Source of the DNA: Novosphingobium sp. JCM 18896
GTDB lineage: Bacteria; Pseudomonadota; Alphaproteobacteria; Sphingomonadales; Sphingomonadaceae
Reading direction: 5' to 3'
Assembly: GCF_025938095.1 (NCBI RefSeq)
Contig: NZ_JAPCZF010000012.1
Span: 1-64,000 of the forward strand
DNA: 64,000 nt
This document shows, one piece after another, positions 8,515 through 17,368 of this stretch. Both the position numbers and the translations under genes were made by a program. Each line of letters opens with the position of its first letter. The stretch's first letter is position 1. The notes under the pieces were generated by a model. That model was not told the origin of the DNA, did not search any database, and saw only the letters and a program-made list of their open reading frames with translations.

Positions 8515-8574
8515 GGCAACTCGCGTGTTTCATGTAGTCTTGCCGCGGCAAGCAAGCCGCCGATGAGCGACGCG

Positions 8575-9669
8575 CTACATCAGGCAACGACGAAGACGGT
8601 CCTCGTCGAGATCGAGGCCGATGCCGGGCTGATCGGGCAGCGTGATCTTGCCGTCGACGATCTGCAGGCTCTCGGTGGTGATCCGCTCGGTGGCATCGAG
8701 GAAGAAAGACAGTTCGGCCGCGCTCTGGGCGGTCGCTCGGTGGGCCGCGGCGAAATGAGCGCCGAACATTGCACCCAGTTCGCTTTCCGCCTGCCCTCCG
8801 ACGACCGTTCGCATGCCGTGCACTTCGGCCAAGGCCAAGACCTTGCGTGACTTCGTTATACCCGTCCGCGCCATCTTGACCGCCGCAATCCGGCAATTGC
8901 CGAGCATCGCTTCCGCAGCGACATCGCGGGGAAGAAACGCGCTTTCGTCAAGCATGAGCGGCGTGCGACAGGCGCGGGCTACCCGGCCGCGCCCCTGAGG
9001 ATCGGCACCCGCACAAGGTTCCTCGATCCAGGCCAGGTCGAAGCGATCCCATTCCTCGACCAGGCGCTCGGCGATATGAGCAGGGTAGGCTTGGTTGCAA
9101 TCGACTGTGAGCTGCGCATCGCTGCCGAGGGCGTCCCGCACGGCCGCGATCATCGCCGTATCGCCGCGCGGGTCCATACCGCCTTTCAGCTTGAACCATC
9201 GCAGCCCAAAACGACCGCGAAGATCCGCTGCTTGCGCGGCAACCTCAGCCGGCGCGCCGGTGCCCAATATATGGCAGACCTCGATCGAGCGTGAATAGCC
9301 CCCCAACAGTTGCCTGAGCGGCAATCCGGCTGCCTTCGCGATCAGGTCATGGAGCGCCATGTCGACGCCTGCCTTCGCGCAGTGGTTCCCGGGCAGGCGC
9401 TCCATTCGATGCCAGGCCTCTTCGACATTGTGAAAATCGAGGCCGCGAAGAGCCGGGGCAAAATGGTCCTCGATCGCCGCGACCATCGACTTGATGGTCT
9501 CGCCGTAGATCATCTGCCTTGCGGGTGCCTCGGCCCATCCCTCCAGTCCCTCGCCGCTGCGGATGCGGACGAGGATGTGCTCGAGATGGCCAATCTCGCC
9601 CACGGCGAATTTTACCGGATGAAGCAGCGGGATCCGGAACGGAACAGCATCGATCGCTGCAACCTTCAT
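8575..9669 (-). CDS. Muconate cycloisomerase/mandelate racemase family enzyme
   Basis: This 364-residue enolase-superfamily enzyme has catalytic lysines K160-x-K162 (FKLKGG), metal ligands D190 (VDCNQAY), E216 (WIEEP) and D241 (LDESAF), and the second-face lysine K265 (VKMARTG). This is the muconate-lactonising subgroup signature, which also includes dipeptide epimerases and o-succinylbenzoate synthases. It is the first gene of the minus-strand operon that runs to the LeuD-like gene. A GTCCC-N8-GGGAC element is centred 76 bp upstream. In a ring-cleavage context it could lactonise a substituted cis,cis-muconate; an epimerase role is the main alternative. Confidence 0.92.
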   Translation of the reverse strand: MKVAAIDAVPFRIPLLHPVKFAVGEIGHLEHILVRIRSGEGLEGWAEAPARQMIYGETIKSMVAAIEDHFAPALRGLDFHNVEEAWHRMERLPGNHCAKAGVDMALHDLIAKAAGLPLRQLLGGYSRSIEVCHILGTGAPAEVAAQAADLRGRFGLRWFKLKGGMDPRGDTAMIAAVRDALGSDAQLTVDCNQAYPAHIAERLVEEWDRFDLAWIEEPCAGADPQGRGRVARACRTPLMLDESAFLPRDVAAEAMLGNCRIAAVKMARTGITKSRKVLALAEVHGMRTVVGGQAESELGAMFGAHFAAAHRATAQSAAELSFFLDATERITTESLQIVDGKITLPDQPGIGLDLDEDRLRRCLM

Positions 9670-9736
9670 GTCGAATCCCTTCTCGGTCCACTAAGAGCGC
9701 GAATATGGGTTGTACGGCTCGATGCAGCCAAAGCCA

Positions 9737-9754
9737 GTCCCGTGCCCGAGGGAC
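9737..9754. promoter_or_regulatory. GTCCC-N8-GGGAC element B (cycloisomerase operon / luxR divergent region)
   Basis: GTCCCGTGCCCGAGGGAC lies in the 192-bp divergent region, centred 76 bp from the cycloisomerase start and 117 bp from the LuxR-type gene. Its position next to the only LuxR-type regulator gene fits autoregulation plus control of the operon. Confidence 0.55.
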
Positions 9755-9861
9755 AAGAACGGGGGTTCAAAGGCTTGAGGTTGGCCCCTCCCGGCGGTAT
9801 TATCGCCGGCAATCCGTGCTCGCTCGTTAGGGACAGAAAGCGCGGGGTGCAGGAGAAGGCC

Positions 9862-10734
9862 ATGCGCGAACGCGCGCCGATTGCGACCCAACTTCCGTCA
9901 ACGCTTTTCCAATGCCTTCCCAGTGTCATCGATAGCCTCGGCGACGAGCGGTTCGGACAAGAACTCGTTTCGCTGTTGAATGCGACATGCGGGGCGGAAC
10001 ACTGCACTTTGTTTCGGTTCAATGATCAGCAGCCTTCCGAGATCCTGGCCGCGAGCCGTGACGGCACCGACACCGCCCATCGACAGTTCTCGCTGTTTCT
10101 CTCCGGATCCTATTGGCGAAACGACGCGGGTATCGCCGCTGCCATGAGCGGTGCACCCAGTTCAGGCTTGGGCATGAAGCGCACGGATATCCGTGCGCTT
10201 CCCGCAGGAGATCACCGCAACCGCCTTTATGGACGCACTCACATACGCGAACGCATCCTCCTGTGGGGCTCATGCGGGGACAGTACGATAGCCCTTAGCA
10301 TCTTGCGTCCCGAGGAACGCGGTCTAGCCAGTGACGGAGAGCTCAGCGATCTTGGCAGCATCGCCGCCACCTTGATGTCGCTCGTCGCCAAGCACACCGA
10401 CATCATTGACAGCCGCGCGCGCTTTTCGCTTGCCCTCACCTCTCTTGCCGAGATCGAGATGACTATGGAGCGGGCCGATGTCCAGCTCCCGAAACGCGAA
10501 GCTCAGGTCTGCGCGCGGATTGTGTTCGGCATCTCCACCGCGGGTATCGCGGTCGATCTCGGCGTCGGCGAAGAGACGGTCATGACTTACCGCAAGCGGG
10601 CTTATCAGCGCTTGGTGATTGGCAGCCAACGCGAGCTGCTGCTGTGGTATATCGAGCAGTGGTCGGCCATGATGGGCCGCTCGTCCTATCGCGAGCATGC
10701 CTCGCGCCTGGATCGTAAACTGTTACCCAACTAG
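9862..10734 (+). CDS. LuxR-type helix-turn-helix transcriptional regulator
   Basis: This 290-residue regulator has a C-terminal LuxR/GerE-type DNA-binding domain at about residues 209-268 (LPKREAQVCARIVFGIST, GVGEETVMTYRKRAYQRL). Its roughly 200-residue N-terminal domain does not look like a response-regulator receiver and probably senses a ligand. ATG 9862 is chosen because AGGAG precedes it with 6-nt spacing; the frame stays open upstream only as antisense to the cycloisomerase gene. It diverges from the cycloisomerase operon. As the only LuxR-type regulator encoded in the left half, it is the best candidate to bind the six GTCCC-N8-GGGAC elements, probably as an activator. That link is inference. 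Confidence 0.85.
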   Translation: MRERAPIATQLPSTLFQCLPSVIDSLGDERFGQELVSLLNATCGAEHCTLFRFNDQQPSEILAASRDGTDTAHRQFSLFLSGSYWRNDAGIAAAMSGAPSSGLGMKRTDIRALPAGDHRNRLYGRTHIRERILLWGSCGDSTIALSILRPEERGLASDGELSDLGSIAATLMSLVAKHTDIIDSRARFSLALTSLAEIEMTMERADVQLPKREAQVCARIVFGISTAGIAVDLGVGEETVMTYRKRAYQRLVIGSQRELLLWYIEQWSAMMGRSSYREHASRLDRKLLPN

Positions 10735-10809
10735 ATACGTTGGCCCGATCCGCCCCCGACATCGCGTGCAAGCGCAGCGGCGTCTAAGGATCGGCTCGGG
10801 CGTGATCGC

Positions 10810-11436
10810 CTAGACGTCCTTTGCGTAGCGCTTGCGTGTATCGCGGATCAGTTCGACAAGTGCCTCTGGAACGTCCCGATTGCTGGCGAGAGCGTCCTTC
10901 TTGGCATCGCACCACATCTTCAGATCAGCGGCGGCCTGCTCGGAATGCCGGTTCCATTCGGTGTCCAGCGGAGTCGTTATCTCGAGCCGCAACCCATTGG
11001 GATCGTGGAAGTAGATGCTGTAGATCAGCCCCTTGTGATCCGTCGGACCCACGACATCGATCCCGTTTGACACAAGCCAAGCGTGCCACTGGTCCACCTC
11101 TTCCCGGTCGCGCGCTTCGAGAGCGATATGATCGAAGATGTCATAAGCGGGGTGCGAGGGCTCTGGCCGCTGAGGCAGTCCCGGCGCCTCGAAGAAGGCG
11201 ATAGTTGAGCCATCGCGCATGCGGAAGAAGATGTGAAAGTAGGGAAAGGCATCGCCCGTCGAGGGCACGCTGTCGTCATAGACAGTGCTTGCGAGAGCCA
11301 TGCCCATGATCCGCGTGTAGAACTCTGCGGTTTTCTCCACGTCATGCGTGACCCAGGCCGCATGGTTCAGCATTCGGGGGGTGAGGCCAGGGTTCTCCTT
11401 GGCGATAAATCCGTCGGTCGAAGGCAATTCAGCCAT
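10810..11436 (-). CDS. VOC superfamily protein (extradiol dioxygenase-like)
   Basis: This 208-residue protein has paired beta-alpha-beta-beta-beta modules of the vicinal-oxygen-chelate fold. Candidate metal ligands are H25 (MLNHAAWVTHDVEKTAEFYTRIM), the histidine in DHIALEARDREE and the glutamate in GLRLEITTP, arranged as in type I extradiol dioxygenases and glyoxalases. It is shorter than a two-domain catechol 2,3-dioxygenase and has an extra helical C-terminus. ATG 11436 has GGGAG upstream; the frame upstream to 11769 runs into the divergent promoter. It may be a single-domain ring-cleavage enzyme or a glyoxalase-like isomerase. It is divergent from the hydrolase gene at 11729. Confidence 0.85.
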   Translation of the reverse strand: MAELPSTDGFIAKENPGLTPRMLNHAAWVTHDVEKTAEFYTRIMGMALASTVYDDSVPSTGDAFPYFHIFFRMRDGSTIAFFEAPGLPQRPEPSHPAYDIFDHIALEARDREEVDQWHAWLVSNGIDVVGPTDHKGLIYSIYFHDPNGLRLEITTPLDTEWNRHSEQAAADLKMWCDAKKDALASNRDVPEALVELIRDTRKRYAKDV

Positions 11437-11506
11437 TTCAGGCTCCCAATTTTCGGCGCAGGTATCTGGTACTTCCGCAAGGTGCAGGCTGACCTGTGTG
11501 CTTGCA

Positions 11507-11524
11507 GTCCCTTCCCCAAGGGAC
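11507..11524. promoter_or_regulatory. GTCCC-N8-GGGAC element C (upstream of VOC gene)
   Basis: GTCCCTTCCCCAAGGGAC is a perfect repeat with 7-bp arms, extendable to CAGTCCCTT/AAGGGACTG at 11505-11526. It is centred 80 bp upstream of the VOC start. A second copy 125 bp away faces the divergent hydrolase gene. Confidence 0.65.
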
Positions 11525-11631
11525 TGCGCCCCATCATCCGGATCGTTATTCAAGGTCAAAGCAGGTTGCGGTCGACAAAACGCCTTGCCGGTCGCGTGGT
11601 GTTGCCCTGCCGCAAGGCAGTCGCCTTGGAT

Positions 11632-11649
11632 GTCCCCGATCAAGGGGAC
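11632..11649. promoter_or_regulatory. GTCCC-N8-GGGAC element D (upstream of hydrolase operon)
   Basis: GTCCCCGATCAAGGGGAC is an inverted repeat with 6-bp arms, centred 88 bp upstream of the alpha/beta-hydrolase ATG. Each of the two divergent genes thus has its own copy at a similar distance. Confidence 0.65.
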
Positions 11650-11728
11650 ACAATTCGGTCGCACTGAGCGATAGCGGCCATGGCCGAGAGCCAGTGCGAC
11701 GTCTCTCGCTCGTGGAAGAGGACTACCT

Positions 11729-12907
11729 ATGGATGTTGCGTACGACTTGGACTTCGAATGGCTGCACATCGCCTACAATGAGTCGTCCGCCTTCGTTGAG
11801 ACCTACGGCTTTGCGGGCAACCAGGGCGCCGTCAATCTGGAGGGCATTCTCATTCGGCCGCGGGGCGTGGAATCCGATACTCTCGTGGTCATGATGCATC
11901 CGGCATCGACCCTTCAGCTCTTGCCCGTTCCGCGCGCCGCAGCCCATCGCGGTGCTCATGTCCTTTGCGCTGCAAGTCGGTACGCCCGGAACGACACCGC
12001 GGCGATCCTCGAAAAGGTCCTACTCGACCTTGGGGCATACATAAGGCACGCGAAACACGTACTCGGCTATCGCAAGATCGTGCTGCTGGGGTGGAGCGGA
12101 GGTGGTTCCTTGTCGCTCTTCTATCAGGCGCAGGCCGAAAATCCGACAATCACCCATACCCCGGCGGGTGATCCCGTGGACATCCGAAACGCCAGGCTGA
12201 TCCCAGCAGATGCCGTGGTGTTCCAGGCGGCTCACATATCGCGGGCAAGACTGCTGCTCGACATCATCGATCCGTCCGTAGTCGACGAGAATCATCCCGA
12301 CCGGCGTAATTCTCGTCTCGACATTTACGACCCGTCGAACCCCAATCGCCCGCCCTACAGTGAAGATTTCCTACTCGAGTATCGCGCCGCGCAGTTGGCG
12401 CGCGTGCGGCGGATCACGGAGTGGGTGAAGACTTGCCTCGACGATCTCAAACGCAAAGGCGGAGCCGAGGTCGAGAGGGGGTTCGTCACGCATCGCACAC
12501 TCGCCGATCCACGTTTCCTCGACACCCGGATCGATCCAAACGATCGCCGACCTGGATGGTGCTACCTCGGCAATCCCGAGACCGTGAACACGGGGCCGGT
12601 CGGGCTAGGACGATTTTCGACGCTGCGTGCCTGGCTATCGCAATGGTCTATCGACGACAGCCAGGCCGATGGTCTGCAATGCATCGCCAACATTCATGTC
12701 CCTCTGCTGGTGATCGAGAACACGGCGGACGATGCTGTGCCTCAGCCTCATGCCCGTGCGATATTCGATGCGGCCGTGTCGTTGAACAAGCGATTCGAAA
12801 GGATCGAAGGGGCCACGCACTACTACGCCGGCCAGCCCGAGCTCCTCGCACAGGCGAACCGCCTCCTCTTCGATTGGATGGAACAGTGCGGGCTCGCCGC
12901 GAAATGA
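11729..12907 (+). CDS. Alpha/beta-hydrolase
   Basis: This 392-residue hydrolase has nucleophile S123 in GWSGGGS, an oxyanion-type HPAS motif near residue 57, and a likely catalytic His in GATHYYAG near the C-terminus. A large insert between about residues 145 and 310 forms the cap. It is the first gene of a plus-strand operon and overlaps the acyl-CoA ligase by ATGA (12904-12907). Expected roles are ester, lactone or C-C bond hydrolysis. With the VOC gene divergent and the ligase coupled, it may hydrolyse a ring-cleavage product to an acid that the ligase activates. This is inferred from gene order only. Confidence 0.87.
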   Translation: MDVAYDLDFEWLHIAYNESSAFVETYGFAGNQGAVNLEGILIRPRGVESDTLVVMMHPASTLQLLPVPRAAAHRGAHVLCAASRYARNDTAAILEKVLLDLGAYIRHAKHVLGYRKIVLLGWSGGGSLSLFYQAQAENPTITHTPAGDPVDIRNARLIPADAVVFQAAHISRARLLLDIIDPSVVDENHPDRRNSRLDIYDPSNPNRPPYSEDFLLEYRAAQLARVRRITEWVKTCLDDLKRKGGAEVERGFVTHRTLADPRFLDTRIDPNDRRPGWCYLGNPETVNTGPVGLGRFSTLRAWLSQWSIDDSQADGLQCIANIHVPLLVIENTADDAVPQPHARAIFDAAVSLNKRFERIEGATHYYAGQPELLAQANRLLFDWMEQCGLAAK

Positions 12908-14397
12908 ACGTCTATTCGCTTCTTGACCAGGCCGCCATCCGGCACGCGCAAGCTGGCGCGGTTTATTGCGACGAGACGCTCGTCGCGACTTTTGACGAAC
13001 TCAGACACCGTTCACTGCAACTCGCGTCGCGTTTCGGCCGGATGGGCAAGCCCGGCGACAGGGTTCTTGTCGCTGCCAAGAATCGCCCCGAGCTTGTCGA
13101 GATCATGTTCGCGATCTGGGCCGCGGGAATGGTGGCCGTGCCGGTCAACGCGAAGTTGCATCCTCGCGAGATCGCCGACGTCGTCGAGGATTCGTCGCCC
13201 ATCGTGATTATGGCCTCGACTTCGATAGCGCAGAACCTTGCCCCCCTGGCGCAGCGAACGCCGATGATCGAGATAGGCAGCCGGGACTACACAGCCCTTT
13301 TCACGGGCGAGGCGTCGGAACCAGCGGAAGTGGCCCCCGAGGATGTCGCATGGCTGTTCTACACCAGCGGAACCACGGGGCGATCCAAGGGCGCGATGCT
13401 CACGCACCGCAACCTCATGGCCATGAGCGTCGCGCACCTCGCCGATTTCGACGATGTCGGCCATGATTCAAGTCTGATCCACTCCGCCCCCATGTCACAC
13501 GGCTCGGGGCTCTACATGCTGCCCTATATCGCGCGGGGCGCACGCCAGGTCGTCCCGGGGGCCGGCGTATTCGAGCCTGCAAACTTTCTTCGGCTCTGCG
13601 ATGTGCATCCGCGCGTAGCTGCGTTTCTCGCCCCGACGATGCTCCAACGCGTGCGTATTGTCTGCGAGGCGGCCGGCCGGGTTCCCGCGAACCTTCACCT
13701 CATCGTCTATGGCGGCGGGCCCATGTATCTTAGCGAACTACGCCAGTCTCTTGCGACGTTCGGCCAGGCCTTTGCCCAGCTCTACGGGCAGGGCGAGGCT
13801 CCGATGACGATCACGGGATTGAGGCGGTCCGATCACGCCACCGAGGACGATGCGATCCTCGGGTCGGTGGGCTGGCCCAGGACTGGCGTGGAGGTGAAGG
13901 TTGTCGATAGGAACGGCAAGGCCTTACCTGCGGGGACCATCGGAGAAATCGTCTGCAGGGGCGACGTGGTCATGGCAGGATATTGGAACAATCCGGAGGC
14001 GACGGCACAGGCCCTGCGCGGCGGGTGGCTACATACGGGCGACCTCGGATCGTTCGATGAACGCGGATGCCTGACGCTCAGGGATCGGTCGAAGGACGTG
14101 ATCATCTCGGGTGGCACCAACATCTATCCTCGCGAGGTGGAAGAGGCACTGCTGGCACATCCCGACGTCGCAGAAGTGGCAGTCGTAGGCGAGGCGGATC
14201 CCGAATGGGGCGAGAACGTCGTGGCCTATGTAGTCCCCGTCCCCGGCAAGAAACTTGGCGCCGATGCACTCGACGCCCATTGTCTCAGTTCGATCGCCCG
14301 CTTCAAACGCCCCAAAAGCTACCGCTTCCTCCGGGAACTGCCTAAGAACAGCAACGGCAAGGTGCTGAAGCGTGCGCTTCTGAGCGAGGCCGACTGA
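12904..14397 (+). CDS. Acyl-CoA synthetase (AMP-binding)
   Basis: This 497-residue ANL-superfamily ligase carries the ATP-binding loop YTSGTTGRSKG at about residues 154-164, the hinge-proximal GWLHTGDLG and DRSKDVIISGGTNIYPREVEE motifs, and the C-terminal catalytic lysine in KNSNGKVLKR. It converts a carboxylic acid to its CoA thioester via an acyl-adenylate in the cytoplasm. The start overlaps the hydrolase stop (ATGA), so the two are translationally coupled. The closest general relatives are medium-chain or aryl fatty-acyl-CoA ligases; specificity is unknown. Confidence 0.93.
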   Translation: MNVYSLLDQAAIRHAQAGAVYCDETLVATFDELRHRSLQLASRFGRMGKPGDRVLVAAKNRPELVEIMFAIWAAGMVAVPVNAKLHPREIADVVEDSSPIVIMASTSIAQNLAPLAQRTPMIEIGSRDYTALFTGEASEPAEVAPEDVAWLFYTSGTTGRSKGAMLTHRNLMAMSVAHLADFDDVGHDSSLIHSAPMSHGSGLYMLPYIARGARQVVPGAGVFEPANFLRLCDVHPRVAAFLAPTMLQRVRIVCEAAGRVPANLHLIVYGGGPMYLSELRQSLATFGQAFAQLYGQGEAPMTITGLRRSDHATEDDAILGSVGWPRTGVEVKVVDRNGKALPAGTIGEIVCRGDVVMAGYWNNPEATAQALRGGWLHTGDLGSFDERGCLTLRDRSKDVIISGGTNIYPREVEEALLAHPDVAEVAVVGEADPEWGENVVAYVVPVPGKKLGADALDAHCLSSIARFKRPKSYRFLRELPKNSNGKVLKRALLSEAD

Positions 14398-14413
14398 CCG
14401 GACCAAAGTCCGG

Positions 14414-14431
14414 GTCCCCGCGATTGGGGAC
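14414..14431. promoter_or_regulatory. GTCCC-N8-GGGAC element E (upstream of NIPSNAP/P450 genes)
   Basis: GTCCCCGCGATTGGGGAC differs from element A at a single central base. It lies just after the acyl-CoA ligase stop and is centred 66 bp upstream of the NIPSNAP ATG, marking a second promoter inside the gene series. Confidence 0.65.
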
Positions 14432-14487
14432 AGACGCCGCGGCTCGAAGTGCTAGCTCAAAACAAGGAGAGGTCGGAAAGGACCGAC

Positions 14488-15183
14488 ATGTTCTACGAAC
14501 TTCGGATCTATTGCCTCGCGCCAGGTCGACTGAGCGACGGGTTGCGCCGCTTCGACCGCCTGCCCGCGATATTCGCCGATTGCGGCATCCGCAATTTGGG
14601 TCGGTGGCATTGCGCTGCCGGACCAGATGGGCCCGCGATCGCCTATGTGATGGGCTACCGGGACCTGGTCGAAAGAGAAGAGGTCTGGGGACGTTTTTAC
14701 ACCCATCCGGGCTGGCATGAGCTTCGCGCAGATACGAACGACGGAGAGGAGCTGGTCGAGAAGTTCGATCTTTTCTTCCTGAAGCCCAATGCGACTTGGC
14801 ATCCCCATCGCATAGCCGCGTCGGCTTTGGGCGCCATTCATGAACTTCGGCTCTTCACGATCGGGGTCGGGCAGCTCGCCCGCGCGAACCTGTTCCTGGA
14901 GCAGGCGCTTCTACCCGCGGTCGAGCGGATGGGCGGGCACGTGATGCTCCTCGCCGACGTGGTGAGCGGCCCCGCCTTGCCGGCGCTGGCGATGATCACC
15001 GCCTGGCAGGACCTGGCCCATTGGCAGGATTGCTCGTTCGACCTCGAGACTGATCCTTTGGTCTCGGCGCGGCTGCGCGCAGACCGGGCCGACAAATCCG
15101 GTGAGGCTCTGGGATCTTCGCGTCGCTGGCTGCTGAGGCCGATTGATGATCCCCTGCCGCTCAGCACTCTCACCTTCGATTGA
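14488..15183 (+). CDS. NIPSNAP family protein
   Basis: This 231-residue protein begins MFYELRIYCLAPGRL, the typical opening of a NIPSNAP domain with a ferredoxin-like alpha-beta barrel. A second, weaker repeat starts near IHELRLFTIGVGQL. ATG 14488 has AAGGA at suitable spacing; a GTG 13 codons upstream is less likely. The biochemical role of bacterial NIPSNAP proteins is poorly defined. They often sit beside monooxygenase genes, as here 41 bp before a P450. Possible roles are substrate binding or decomposition of reactive products. Confidence 0.85.
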   Translation: MFYELRIYCLAPGRLSDGLRRFDRLPAIFADCGIRNLGRWHCAAGPDGPAIAYVMGYRDLVEREEVWGRFYTHPGWHELRADTNDGEELVEKFDLFFLKPNATWHPHRIAASALGAIHELRLFTIGVGQLARANLFLEQALLPAVERMGGHVMLLADVVSGPALPALAMITAWQDLAHWQDCSFDLETDPLVSARLRADRADKSGEALGSSRRWLLRPIDDPLPLSTLTFD

Positions 15184-15224
15184 ACCCTTAGCAACCGAAC
15201 GATCGGCCCATGACAGGAGTTGAC

Positions 15225-16439
15225 ATGGACGTGCTGCAAATGCCCGAGTTTCCCCCTGTGCGATCAGCGGCGGATCCGCTTGCCCCTCCGCCGGAGCTGC
15301 TGGAGCTGGCCCGGAAGGGCACCCCCGTGAAGATTCGTCAATGGGATGGTGTCGAAGCCTGGCTGATCACTCGTTTTGAGGACGCGAAGTTCGCCCTCAA
15401 CGATCGTCGCCTCAGCGTCGATCCGCGACGGGAGGGCTATCCCGAAAAGAGCGCGGCCTACAAGCAGGTGCTGGGCCAGGATCGCAACCTTCGCACGATG
15501 GACGATCCAGAGCACAGCCAGCAAAAGCGCATGCTCGCGCGCGACTTCACGGTGCGCCGCGTCCAGGAGATGCGACCCGCCATCGAGCAGAAGGTCGATG
15601 GTCTCATCGACGCCATGCTCGCCAAGGACGGCAAGGCGGAAATCGTCGCCGATCTGGCACTGCCTGTCCCGACCATGGTCATCTGCGAACTGCTCGGCGT
15701 ACCATACGCGGACCGCGACTGGTTTGCCGACAAGAGCCAGGTCTGCACGTCCTCTCGCGCCGATCCTGTGGATGCGTCCGAGGCGGCAACGGCACTCTAC
15801 GACTATATGGAATCGCTTATCGCGCAGAAAGACCGCGAGCCCTGCAACGATCTGCTGAGCCGCCTGGTCGTGGACCAGTTGAGACCTGGCATCCTCACGG
15901 CGCGAGAAGTGATCGAGCTTGCTCGCTTCGTCCTGATTGCCGGTCACGAGACGACTGCCAACATGATCGCGCTCAGTGTTCTTGCCCTATTGGTCAATCC
16001 TGACCAGCGCGCTCTCATGCGCGGCGAGATCGAGCCGAAATTCATGGCGAACGCGGTCAGCGAGATGCTCCGCTATCTCTCGATCACGCATTCAGGTCGT
16101 CGGCGCGTGGCCGTCGAGGACCTCGAGATCGGGGGACAGCTCATTCGCGCCGGCGAAGGGCTCATCATCATGAACAGCGTCGCCGACCGCGACGGCGCGA
16201 TGTTCGAGCGGCCCGATCGTCTGGATCTGAGCCGTGCAAATGCGAAATCGCACCTCGCCTTCGGCGGCGGCGCCCATCGCTGTGTCGGAGCCTTCCTAAG
16301 CGAGGCCGAACTGGAGATCGTACATGCCAAGCTCTGGAAACGTATCCCGGGCCTCACGCTCGCCGTGCCGTTCGAGGACGTGGAGTTCTATTCGGACGGC
16401 TCGGTCTACGGCCTGACGAGCTTACCGGTGAGATGGTAA
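15225..16439 (+). CDS. Cytochrome P450
   Basis: This 404-residue bacterial class I P450 has the I-helix oxygen-activation motif AGHETTA at residues 239-245, the ExxR pair E280/R283, and heme ligand C353 in FGGGAHRCVG. It is soluble, with no N-terminal membrane anchor. ATG 15225 is preferred over ATG 15210 because AGGAG lies between them with 5-nt spacing. It should hydroxylate an organic substrate using ferredoxin and a reductase. No [2Fe-2S] ferredoxin is adjacent; the ferredoxin/ferredoxin-NADP reductase fusion encoded at 21612-23285 is a possible electron source. Confidence 0.94.
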   Translation: MDVLQMPEFPPVRSAADPLAPPPELLELARKGTPVKIRQWDGVEAWLITRFEDAKFALNDRRLSVDPRREGYPEKSAAYKQVLGQDRNLRTMDDPEHSQQKRMLARDFTVRRVQEMRPAIEQKVDGLIDAMLAKDGKAEIVADLALPVPTMVICELLGVPYADRDWFADKSQVCTSSRADPVDASEAATALYDYMESLIAQKDREPCNDLLSRLVVDQLRPGILTAREVIELARFVLIAGHETTANMIALSVLALLVNPDQRALMRGEIEPKFMANAVSEMLRYLSITHSGRRRVAVEDLEIGGQLIRAGEGLIIMNSVADRDGAMFERPDRLDLSRANAKSHLAFGGGAHRCVGAFLSEAELEIVHAKLWKRIPGLTLAVPFEDVEFYSDGSVYGLTSLPVRW

Positions 16440-16570
16440 CGGTCTCGCCCCGCCAAAAGATGGCCGATTCGGGCACGCCTCCCGGCGCATTCTGCATTGG
16501 GAACCACAGGGCTGGCTTGCGAGGATTGAAGGGTTCGATCGTCGTATCGAGCCGAATTGGGAATTGACCA

Positions 16571-17323
16571 ATGCTGCAAGAGGCGAAAGCGCTTACTGAC
16601 AAAGTCGCCTTGATCACGGGCGCGGCGCGTGGCCAAGGCGCGGCGGAGGCCCGACTGTTCGCCTCTGAAGGCGCCCAGGTCTATCTTGCTGACATCCTGG
16701 ACGAGGAAGGCGAGGAACTCGCGCGCGAGATCGCAGCGGCCGGCTATGTCCACCTGGACGTCGGCAGCGAAGAGTCCTGGAAAGCGGCCATAGGGCAGAT
16801 CACCTCAGCGACGGGGGGCATTGACATACTCGTGAACAATGCCGGGATTTCTCATTTCTCGCCATTGGTCGACACTTCGCTAGCGGACTTCGAGAGGCTC
16901 TTGCAGGTCAACCTCATCAGCACGTTTCTCGGCATACGGGCCGCAACGCCGCTGATGGCCGCACGCGGTGGCGGTTCCATCGTCAATGTCGGATCGATTG
17001 CGGGAATGACCGGCCGAGCGAACCTCTCCGCCTATTCGAGCACAAAGTGGGCCGTGCGCGGATTGACCAGGTCCGCTGCGGTGGAGCTCGGACCAGTGGG
17101 AATTCGCGTAAACGCAATCGTCCCGGGTTTGATCGTCACGCCGATGACGCAGGAAGCCTACGGCGAGACGGCGATCTTGGAGCGCGGCGCCTCGCTCCCG
17201 ATAGGGCGAGCGGGCTTACCGCGTGACATTGCGAACTTGGCCCTGTTTCTGGTATCGGAAGCGAGCGGTTTTTGCACCGGCGGAGAGTATGTCTGCGACG
17301 GCGGGCAATTGGCCGGCTTCTGA
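16571..17323 (+). CDS. Short-chain dehydrogenase/reductase (classical SDR)
   Basis: This 250-residue classical SDR has the cofactor motif TGAARGQGAAEA, a structural NNAG, and a catalytic Y-x3-K in YSSTK preceded by the Ser of NVGSIAGM. It is likely an NAD(P)-dependent oxidoreductase for an alcohol or ketone, plausibly oxidising the P450 product. It lies 131 bp after the P450 gene on the same strand. A perfect hairpin follows at 17342-17360, so the unit may end here. Confidence 0.92.
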   Translation: MLQEAKALTDKVALITGAARGQGAAEARLFASEGAQVYLADILDEEGEELAREIAAAGYVHLDVGSEESWKAAIGQITSATGGIDILVNNAGISHFSPLVDTSLADFERLLQVNLISTFLGIRAATPLMAARGGGSIVNVGSIAGMTGRANLSAYSSTKWAVRGLTRSAAVELGPVGIRVNAIVPGLIVTPMTQEAYGETAILERGASLPIGRAGLPRDIANLALFLVSEASGFCTGGEYVCDGGQLAGF

Positions 17324-17341
17324 CCGGTCGGGCGCATACTG

Positions 17342-17360
17342 CCGGTTGCCGTGCAACCGG
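17342..17360 (+). terminator. Hairpin downstream of SDR gene (weak terminator candidate)
   Basis: CCGGTTGC and GCAACCGG form a perfect 8-bp stem with a 3-nt loop, 18 bp after the SDR stop. No T-tract follows, so intrinsic termination is uncertain. Confidence 0.35.
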
Positions 17361-17368
17361 TCGCGGGC

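Noticed and set aside
9310..9861. Extended N-terminus for the LuxR-type regulator
   Set aside because: The upstream part is antisense to the cycloisomerase gene; ATG 9862 has a clear AGGAG.
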